This document shows positions 13,977-19,009 of a stretch of DNA of 19,009 nucleotides, in pieces (position 1 is the stretch's first letter; each line of letters begins with the position of its first letter). The notes beneath the pieces were generated by a model that was not told the DNA's origin, ran no database searches, and was given only the letters and a program-made list of their open reading frames with translations. The DNA comes from Ruminococcus sp. (GTDB taxonomy: Bacteria > Bacillota > Clostridia > Oscillospirales > Ruminococcaceae), in assembly GCA_024697705.1 (NCBI GenBank), contig JAILFF010000112.1, positions 1 through 19,009 of the forward strand, read 5' to 3'. A program made the translations under genes and the position numbers.

Positions 13977-14960
13977 ATGAGCGAAAAAATCAAAGATGCA
14001 TTATCCGCAGATGCGCAGGATAATGCAGAGCGGGAGCAGGGTTCGCCGCTCTCCGCCGTACAGCCCGTAATTGAACAAACCGCCGCCGACCCCGACACCG
14101 ACGACATAACGGGCGAGGATTTCCCCGAGCCCGACTACACTGCGCCGCCCGCCGTGGAATTCGAGGACGTTCACAAAAGCTACTACCTCTATTCGAGCGA
14201 CAAGGCGCGGTTCAAGGCGATGTTCACGAACAACCGCGGCGTTAAGCAGCACCCCGCGCTCAACGGCGTTTCGTTTACGATATATCCGGGCGAATCGGTG
14301 GGGTTTATCGGGCGCAACGGCGCGGGAAAGTCCACCATTTTGAAGATGATTACGGGCGTCAGCTTTCCGACGGGCGGCGACGTTACGGTGCGCGGGAAGG
14401 TCGCGGCGATGCTTGAACTGACGGCGGGTTTTTCGCCCGAGATGACAGGGCGGGAGAATATCCGCATGAAGGCGACGCTGCTCGGGCTTTCGGAGGACGA
14501 GATCGAGGACATCATGGACGATATCATCGACTTTGCGGAGCTTGACGAGTACATCGACCAGCCCGTGCGGACGTATTCGAGCGGCATGAAAATGCGTCTG
14601 GGGTTTGCGATAAACATCAACATCAAGCCCGAGATCCTTGTGATCGACGAAGCGCTTTCGGTAGGCGACGCGAGGTTCAGAAAGAAGTGCCGAAAGAGTA
14701 TCAGAGAGCTGATACGGACGGGTGTGACGGTGCTTTTTGTATCACATTCGGTGGACGCGCTGACGACGACGTGCAACCGTGCGATCTATCTGAAAGAGGG
14801 AAAGGTAGAGTTTGACGGCTCGGTGGTAGACGCTTTAGAGCTTTATAACAAAGATGTGGAAGAGATAAGGCGGAAGAGGCGCGAGAAGCGTGAGGCGAAG
14901 AAGAAGAAAGCGCATGAGCGGCTTGAAAAATTAAAGCAGAAAAAGAACGGGCAGAAATAG
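13977..14960 (+). CDS. ABC exporter ATPase for polysaccharide/teichoic acid (TagH/Wzt-like)
   Basis: Energises the permease at 12451-13311. The 327-residue protein has all ABC motifs: Walker A GRNGAGKST (112-120), a signature in YSSGMKMRLG (200-209) as typical of the TagH/Wzt family, Walker B ILVIDEA (220-226), D-loop SVGD and switch H257 in FVSHS. Two features stand out. First, about 57 acidic, low-complexity residues (many Asp, Glu, Ala, Pro) precede the ABC domain, which begins at VEFEDVHKSYY. Second, the C-terminus is a short Lys/Arg-rich helix (KKKKAHERLEKLKQKKNGQK) instead of the carbohydrate-binding domain of some Wzt proteins, implying that chain end is not recognised by this subunit. 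ATG 13977 is chosen over 13920, which lies in the previous gene; GGGGAA is 6 bases upstream. Confidence 0.93.
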   Translation: MSEKIKDALSADAQDNAEREQGSPLSAVQPVIEQTAADPDTDDITGEDFPEPDYTAPPAVEFEDVHKSYYLYSSDKARFKAMFTNNRGVKQHPALNGVSFTIYPGESVGFIGRNGAGKSTILKMITGVSFPTGGDVTVRGKVAAMLELTAGFSPEMTGRENIRMKATLLGLSEDEIEDIMDDIIDFAELDEYIDQPVRTYSSGMKMRLGFAININIKPEILVIDEALSVGDARFRKKCRKSIRELIRTGVTVLFVSHSVDALTTTCNRAIYLKEGKVEFDGSVVDALELYNKDVEEIRRKRREKREAKKKKAHERLEKLKQKKNGQK

Positions 14961-14993
14961 ATAAAAGATATCGCAAAGCCGGGCGGAAGCAGA

Positions 14994-15020
14994 CACGGAC
15001 GCGCAAGCCCCGTCCCTACA
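14994..15020. repeat. Solitary TGTAGGGACGGGG repeat arm
   Basis: On the minus strand it starts TGTAGGGACGGGGCTTGCG and ends GTCCGTG. It matches 10995-11021 at 22 of 27 positions. Only one arm is present, so it cannot form the long hairpin seen at 4711-4780. Confidence 0.7.
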
Positions 15021-15089
15021 TTCAAACAATTCAACAACAGATCCGATTACGATTCATCACAAATTTACCACTGTTTAGGAGCATACACC

Positions 15090-15890
15090 ATGATAATTGA
15101 TTTTCACGTTCACGCATTTCACGCAAAGGTCGCCGAGAAGGCGGTGAGCATCATCGAGCGCGAGAGCGGCGTAAAGCCGCAGACAAGAGGGCTTGTCAGT
15201 CAGCTCGTTTACCGCATGGACGAATGGGGCATCGACCGCGCCTGCCTGATGTCGGTAGCGACAAAACCCTCGCAGCAGCGCATCATAAACGACTGGGCTG
15301 CTTCTCTCGGCAGCGAAAGGCTTCTGCCATTCGGCGCGGTATATCCCGCCGCCCCCGACGCCGCCGAGGAAGCTTTCCGCGTCAAGGAACTGGGGCTTTA
15401 TGGGATCAAGCTCCACCCCGACGATCAGAAATTCATGATCGACGAGCCTTCGCTGGACGGCTTTTACTCCGCATTGGAAGAACTGGGCTTGCCCGTGCTT
15501 TTTCACGCGGGGTGGGACTGCTCCTCGCCCGAGCTTATCCACTGCACGCCCGAACGCGCCGTCAAAATGCTGAAAAGACACCCGAAAATGCGCGTGATTC
15601 TCGCACATCTGGGCGGCAACGACCTGTGGGAGAGCGTACTCGATAAATTGGCAGGGCTTGACGGCGAGCTGTATTTCGATACGTCCTACACGGGCAAATG
15701 CTCCGACCGCCTTATGACGCAGATCATAAAAAAGCACGGCGCGGAGAGAATACTTTTCGGCAGCGACTGCCCCTGGGAGAGCGCCGCGAAAATGGCTGAA
15801 AAGCTGCTGCGCCTTAAACTTACCGACCGCGAACGCGAGCTTATCATGGGGCTGAACGCCGAAAGGCTGCTCGGGCTGAATACCGATTAA
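15090..15890 (+). CDS. Amidohydrolase family 2 (TIM-barrel metal-dependent hydrolase)
   Basis: A 266-residue cytoplasmic protein of the amidohydrolase-related family that includes decarboxylases and lactonases such as ACMS decarboxylase. The metal-binding pattern is visible: FHVHAFH with H6 and H8, GIKLHPDD, LFHAGWD, ILAHLGGND and LFGSDCPW with the late-strand Asp. The closing EREL-IMG-NAERLLGL helix is typical of the family. Length fits the short members. AGGAG lies 9 bases before the ATG. It stands 129 bases after the ABC ATPase and 221 bases before the capsule-type genes, which have their own promoter, so it may be the last gene of the exporter operon or separate. It is not the PHP-type phosphatase (CpsB) that often accompanies CpsC and CpsD. 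Substrate unknown. Confidence 0.85.
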   Translation: MIIDFHVHAFHAKVAEKAVSIIERESGVKPQTRGLVSQLVYRMDEWGIDRACLMSVATKPSQQRIINDWAASLGSERLLPFGAVYPAAPDAAEEAFRVKELGLYGIKLHPDDQKFMIDEPSLDGFYSALEELGLPVLFHAGWDCSSPELIHCTPERAVKMLKRHPKMRVILAHLGGNDLWESVLDKLAGLDGELYFDTSYTGKCSDRLMTQIIKKHGAERILFGSDCPWESAAKMAEKLLRLKLTDRERELIMGLNAERLLGLNTD

Positions 15891-15968
15891 TATACAACGG
15901 CAAAATAAACGATTTTTTAGTATAAAACAAGCGCCGTATGGTCAAAATACGCATTTTTGTTTTTGCGC

Positions 15969-15997
15969 TTGACAAAGGAATTTTCTTGTGATATAAT
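15969..15997 (+). promoter_or_regulatory. Consensus promoter of the cpsC/cpsD-like pair
   Basis: TTGACA (15969-15974) and TATAAT (15992-15997) match the consensus fully with a 17-base spacer. Start expected near 16004, giving a leader of about 108 bases that is AT-rich and contains a weak GGGTC...GCCC hairpin (16023-16039). Confidence 0.88.
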
Positions 15998-16111
15998 GAA
16001 TAATGTTGATTTAATAAATAATTGGGTCATTTTATGCCCTGATCTTTCAGTATATAGATATATAAATTAATAAAAGGAAACAGTGTGAAAAATTTATCGG
16101 AGGAAAGCTGA

Positions 16112-16900
16112 ATGGAAAACAATCAGGAAATGGAACTTAACCTTGCGGACTTATTCTATCTGCTGCTCAGTAGGCTGCACTATATCGTGCTGCTCGGAGC
16201 GTTGGGCTTTCTTTTGGGGTTTGCGATAGCAAAATTTGTTCTGCCGGTAAAATATACCTCTGACGTTTCGCTGTATGTAAACAACGCTATGACGCTTGAA
16301 CAGCAGATGGGTAACGGCGTTGCAAACGGTTCTGATATCAACGCCGCAAAGCTGCTCGCGAGTACCTACATCGTTATCCTGAAAAACGACGAAGTTTACG
16401 AAGAAGTCTCGAAGAGACTGCTTGAAGAATATCACGAGGAAGACTTGGAGAAAATGTTCACGGTCTCCCACACCGAACAGGGAGAAGCTTACATTGCTCC
16501 CGGATCGATACGCTCTCTGGTAAATATCACCACTGTTGACAACACCGAGGTAATTAAGATCACCTGCACCAGCCTTAATGCGCAGATCTCCGCCGATATC
16601 TGTACCTATATCGCGGACGTCGCTCCGAGCGTTCTGATAAGAACCACAAAAGCGGGTTCGGTTGAGCCTATCGGTCATGCAAAGGTGGCAAAAAAACCTT
16701 CTTCCCCGAATGTATCGCGTATCGCTATTATAGGCGGGCTTCTCGGCGCAGTACTCGCCGCAGGCGTTATCATAATCGCCGATATGCTCGATACCCGTAT
16801 CAAGATCGCCGACGATATAAAGAAAAAGTTCCCCGATATCGCGATCTTAGCCGAGATACCCGATCTGTATGAAAACAAGGGAGGTACAAAGTATGAGTAA
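16112..16900 (+). CDS. Wzz/CpsC-type polysaccharide chain-length regulator and kinase activator
   Basis: Membrane protein that governs polymer length and activates the partner tyrosine kinase. The 262-residue protein has the classic plan: short cytoplasmic N-terminus (LNLADLFYLLLSRLHY), membrane helix about 24-44, a 160-residue outer domain starting with YTSDVSLYV and including the INAAKLLASTYIVILKND region, then PSSPNVSRIAIIGGLLGAVL with the second helix about 204-224 preceded by the Pro-rich KKPSSPN motif. The cytoplasmic C-terminus (LDTRIKIADDIKKKFPDIAI) is the part that docks and activates the kinase in Gram-positive systems. GGAGG lies 8 bases before the ATG. It overlaps the kinase gene by 8 bases, so translation is coupled. 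Strong promoter upstream. Confidence 0.92.
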   Translation: MENNQEMELNLADLFYLLLSRLHYIVLLGALGFLLGFAIAKFVLPVKYTSDVSLYVNNAMTLEQQMGNGVANGSDINAAKLLASTYIVILKNDEVYEEVSKRLLEEYHEEDLEKMFTVSHTEQGEAYIAPGSIRSLVNITTVDNTEVIKITCTSLNAQISADICTYIADVAPSVLIRTTKAGSVEPIGHAKVAKKPSSPNVSRIAIIGGLLGAVLAAGVIIIADMLDTRIKIADDIKKKFPDIAILAEIPDLYENKGGTKYE

Positions 16901-17774
16901 GGGAAAGCCGGGTGTAAAGGGCGGTAACAACCATAAGTATTTCACACTGCTCGATAAATCACTTTCGTTCCAGGCGACCGAGGCGTTCAAGACGCTTCGT
17001 ACCAACCTGATGTTCTCACTTGCGACAAAGAAGAAAAAGTGCTTTGCTGTAACAAGTGCTATCATGCACGAGGGCAAATCCACGATGACGGCGAACCTTG
17101 CGATAACATTCGCACAGATGCAGGCGAGAGTTCTGCTGATAGACGCCGACCTTCGTAAGCCCGTTCAGCACAAGCTGTTCAAGCTCAAAAACAAAGAGGG
17201 TCTTTCGACGCTGCTTTCGGGCTTCAACTCGTTCAAGGAAGTTGTGAACGAGGATATTATCCCCGGACTGGACGTCATCACCTGCGGACCTATTCCTCCC
17301 AACCCTTCGGAAATGCTGGGTTCGGAAAATATGCATAAGCTCATCGAAGAGCTTCAAAGCTATTATGATTATGTGATCATCGACACGCCCCCCATAACCG
17401 TTGTTACCGACGCGCTGACGCTTACTAACTCGATCGCGGGACTGGTTCTTGTTGCTATGTCGGGCATTTCGATCTATGATTCGTTCCAGGAGGCTATCGA
17501 CGCCATAAAGCTTGCGAACGGCACGATACTCGGCGCGGTAATCACTAAGATACCCGTCGGCACGGGCAAGGGCAAGTACAGGTATTCGCGTTACGGCAAG
17601 TACGGCTACAAATACGGATACAAATACGGCTATAAATACGGCTATGGCGGCTACGGAAGTTATGGCTATGGCAGCAATTCCGACGCTAACGGATACGGTT
17701 ATGCTTACGGCTACGGTTCCCGTTACCGACAGGAACAGCAGGAGGACGACGAAAACCAATCCCAATCAGGCTGA
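16893..17774 (+). CDS. CpsD-type bacterial tyrosine kinase with tyrosine-rich tail
   Basis: BY-kinase that autophosphorylates on C-terminal tyrosines and controls capsule or exopolysaccharide assembly together with its CpsC partner. The 293-residue protein shows the three ATP-binding motifs: Walker A SAIMHEGKST (55-64), A' LLIDADLRKP (81-90) and B YVIIDTPP (160-167). QATEAFKTLRTNLMF near residue 27 is the usual conserved N-terminal helix. The tail is remarkable: residues 229-278 hold 19 tyrosines, mostly in YKYG and GYG units, whereas pneumococcal CpsD has a few YGX repeats. At DNA level three 12-base units (17607-17642) repeat almost exactly. ATG 16893 is preferred to 16869 because GGGAGG lies 8 bases upstream. 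A clean terminator follows the stop. No CpsB phosphatase gene is seen nearby. Confidence 0.95.
   Translation: MSKGKPGVKGGNNHKYFTLLDKSLSFQATEAFKTLRTNLMFSLATKKKKCFAVTSAIMHEGKSTMTANLAITFAQMQARVLLIDADLRKPVQHKLFKLKNKEGLSTLLSGFNSFKEVVNEDIIPGLDVITCGPIPPNPSEMLGSENMHKLIEELQSYYDYVIIDTPPITVVTDALTLTNSIAGLVLVAMSGISIYDSFQEAIDAIKLANGTILGAVITKIPVGTGKGKYRYSRYGKYGYKYGYKYGYKYGYGGYGSYGYGSNSDANGYGYAYGYGSRYRQEQQEDDENQSQSG
17607..17642 (+). repeat. 12-base tandem repeat coding YKYG units
   Basis: Three units, TACAAATACGGA, TACAAATACGGC and TATAAATACGGC, follow each other in frame in the kinase tail; a partial unit precedes them. Nearly identical codons suggest recent slippage-driven expansion. Confidence 0.88.
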
Positions 17775-17780
17775 CGATTC

Positions 17781-17812
17781 AGACGGCAATTTATTTTGCC
17801 GTCTTGTTTTTT
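17781..17812 (+). terminator. Rho-independent terminator after the kinase gene
   Basis: AGACGGCAA (17781-17789) pairs perfectly with TTGCCGTCT (17796-17804), loop of 6, followed by TGTTTTTT. It lies 6 bases past the kinase stop and ends the cpsC/cpsD-like transcript. Confidence 0.93.
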
Positions 17813-17945
17813 AAGGTAGGGAAAAAACGGGAGCGCACAAACTGCGGCTCGGACGGCAGTTCGTTAATTCGTGCGGTGGTACACGCTCACGCTTTGAGGG
17901 CTTTTTGGTCGGCTCTGATGATTCTTAAGAAAGGACACGTTTATT

Positions 17946-18794
17946 ATGCTAATAGAGAAAACAGTCGGAAATATCAGCTTTTCCGCGGACGAGAACGGCG
18001 CGGAACTGCACTCGCTCAAAGTGAACGGCGAGGAATTTCTGTGGCAGTGCGGAAATGCGTGGAAAAGATACGCACCCTTGCTTTTTCCGTTCATTTGTTC
18101 GCCTGCGGGCGGAAAATACCGCGCAGGCGGCAGGGAATACACTATGCCCGCCAATCACGGCTTCGCCCGCGACCGCCAATTTACCCTTGTCGGCGAGACC
18201 GATACTTCCGTGTCGTTCGAGCTGAATTCCGACGACGAAACACGCAAGTGGTACCCCTATGACTTTCGGCTGACCGTGATCTACGAGGTGCGCGGCGGCG
18301 TTATGAACGTGATAAACGTCGTGGAAAACACGGGCAGCGACGTGCTGTATTTTTATCTCGGCGGACACCCCGCGTTCATCGCGGACATCGAAGGCGGCAG
18401 GGATATCGTCGAGTACGAAAAGCCCGAGACGATCATTCAGGAAAAGGACGGCGAGCGCGTTATTTTGGACAATGAGAACGTGCTGCGGCTGAACCGTGCG
18501 CTTTTCGACCACGACGTTATCATGAAGGACGCGCCCGAGTCGAAATTTGTGACTTTAAAGCGTGCCGACGGCAGATATGTCAAACTGAGTTTCCCCGATT
18601 CGGAGTGCATCGCGGTGTGGACGGCGGAGAAGAAACCCGAGGCGCAGTTCATCTGCCTGGAGCCGTGGACGAGCGTGCCTGTCTACGCGGACGATGAGCA
18701 CCCCGACATCGAGAAAAAGCCCCATGCGATACCGCTCGACCCGGGTCAGAAGTATAATTATATGTATACGATCGAAGCGGGGTGTATGGCATGA
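17946..18794 (+). CDS. Aldose 1-epimerase (galactose mutarotase)-like protein
   Basis: Family members interconvert alpha and beta anomers of free sugars in the cytoplasm, or act on sugar phosphates. The 282-residue protein begins with the family's IENGAELHS-like stretch (FSADENGAELHSLKVNGEEF), has RYAPLLFPFICSPAGG, the catalytic-site block MPANHGFARDRQF (H near residue 75), YFYLGGHPAF (H near residue 143) and ICLEPWTSVP, where the Glu would be the catalytic base. Sequence style is closest to the LacX/COG2017 subgroup rather than GalM. AAAGGA lies 11 bases before the ATG. It overlaps the dtd-like gene by 4 bases (ATGA), so both are probably co-transcribed. A link to the polysaccharide genes is possible but a terminator separates them. 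Confidence 0.87.
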   Translation: MLIEKTVGNISFSADENGAELHSLKVNGEEFLWQCGNAWKRYAPLLFPFICSPAGGKYRAGGREYTMPANHGFARDRQFTLVGETDTSVSFELNSDDETRKWYPYDFRLTVIYEVRGGVMNVINVVENTGSDVLYFYLGGHPAFIADIEGGRDIVEYEKPETIIQEKDGERVILDNENVLRLNRALFDHDVIMKDAPESKFVTLKRADGRYVKLSFPDSECIAVWTAEKKPEAQFICLEPWTSVPVYADDEHPDIEKKPHAIPLDPGQKYNYMYTIEAGCMA

Positions 18795-19009
18795 AAGCGG
18801 TGATTCAGCGGGTGACGAGCGCTTCGGTGGAAGTAGGCGGCGAGACGGTCGGGAGCATCGGCGGGGGACTGCTGGTGCTTTTGGGAGCGGAACGCGGCGA
18901 TACCGAGACCGACGGCGCGAGGAGAGGCGATATTCTCGTGGGATGACGCGTGGTGGGCGACGGGCGGGGGAGGAGGAATCGCTCTCTGGGGGGTGTTGGC
19001 GGGGGTACC
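18791..19009 (+). pseudogene. dtd: D-aminoacyl-tRNA deacylase, 5' part, with in-frame stop near the window end
   Basis: Dtd removes D-amino acids wrongly attached to tRNA. The first 42 or so codons read a normal Dtd N-terminus (MKAVIQRVTSASVEV, then GGETVGSIGGGLLVLLGAE). Then a TGA (18944-18946) cuts the frame after ILVG, yet the same frame continues with RVVGDGRGRRNRSL, which fits the family's RVF-D--GKMN-S block. Thus the frame is retained through the stop and substitutions accumulate towards the edge, mostly as extra G. Two readings exist: a true nonsense mutation, or base-call errors at a contig end. I prefer the second. Family length is near 150 residues; only about 73 codons lie in the window. 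The start overlaps the upstream stop. Confidence 0.8.

Noticed and set aside
15925..15966. Possible terminator (CGTAT...ATACG followed by a T-rich run) after the amidohydrolase gene
   Set aside because: The stem is only 5 bp; too weak to call, though termination here cannot be ruled out.
17871..17910. GCGGTGGTACACG, similar to a T-box core, followed by TTTGAGGGCTTTTT
   Set aside because: The gap from the preceding terminator is too short for Stem I, and no specifier loop or paired terminator can be built.

Overview
The window looks like chromosome of a Gram-positive, dockerin-bearing gut Clostridia member, most likely a Ruminococcus-like Oscillospiraceae. I infer this from the Firmicutes-type class III fructose-bisphosphatase, a T-box leader, a type I dockerin remnant, AGGAGG-type ribosome binding sites, consensus -35/-10 promoters with 17-base spacers, and genes strongly biased to G or C in third codon position. 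I cannot fix the species.

Left part (1-6240), mostly minus strand. A class III fructose-1,6-bisphosphatase gene runs off the left edge behind a small membrane-protein gene. Next comes a run read right to left: a T-box riboswitch whose best-fitting specifier codon is ACC (Thr), a small membrane protein, a DinB-fold protein, and thrS closed by a strong terminator. The T-box is about 1.2 kb from thrS with two genes in between. Upstream of it lie a decayed dockerin/C-type-lectin gene that still has a textbook promoter, and a small two-helix membrane protein. An AT-rich stretch (6238-6675) holds degenerate ATTATC repeats, an array of GTATAC-like hexamers phased at exactly 10 bp, and a strong forward promoter.

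Middle (6676-10726), plus strand: a PAS-PAS-GGDEF diguanylate cyclase, a PrsW-family intramembrane protease with a long Pro/Tyr/Gln-rich tail and terminal zinc ribbon, and a family 2 glycosyltransferase with its own promoter whose last residues are encoded by an intergenic palindromic repeat.

Right part (11079-18794), plus strand: a cell-surface glycopolymer module. A tightly packed set encodes a CDP-glycerol glycerophosphotransferase-like enzyme (TagB/TagF family), an ABC-2 permease, an unrecognised 206-residue soluble protein, and the matching ABC ATPase. An amidohydrolase follows. Then a consensus promoter drives a CpsC/Wzz-like membrane protein and a CpsD-like tyrosine kinase with an exceptional 19-tyrosine tail, ending in a clean terminator. 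Together these genes could synthesise, export and control chain length of a teichoic-acid-like or capsular polymer. After the terminator come an aldose-1-epimerase-like gene and dtd, which overlap; dtd is interrupted by an in-frame stop near the window end in sequence that looks like poor-quality contig-end data.

I found no tRNA, rRNA, CRISPR array, insertion sequence or transposase. The most noteworthy items are the displaced threonine T-box, the tyrosine-rich kinase tail, the unknown gene between the two ABC genes, the phased GTATAC array, and the palindromic repeat cluster between the two glycopolymer genes.
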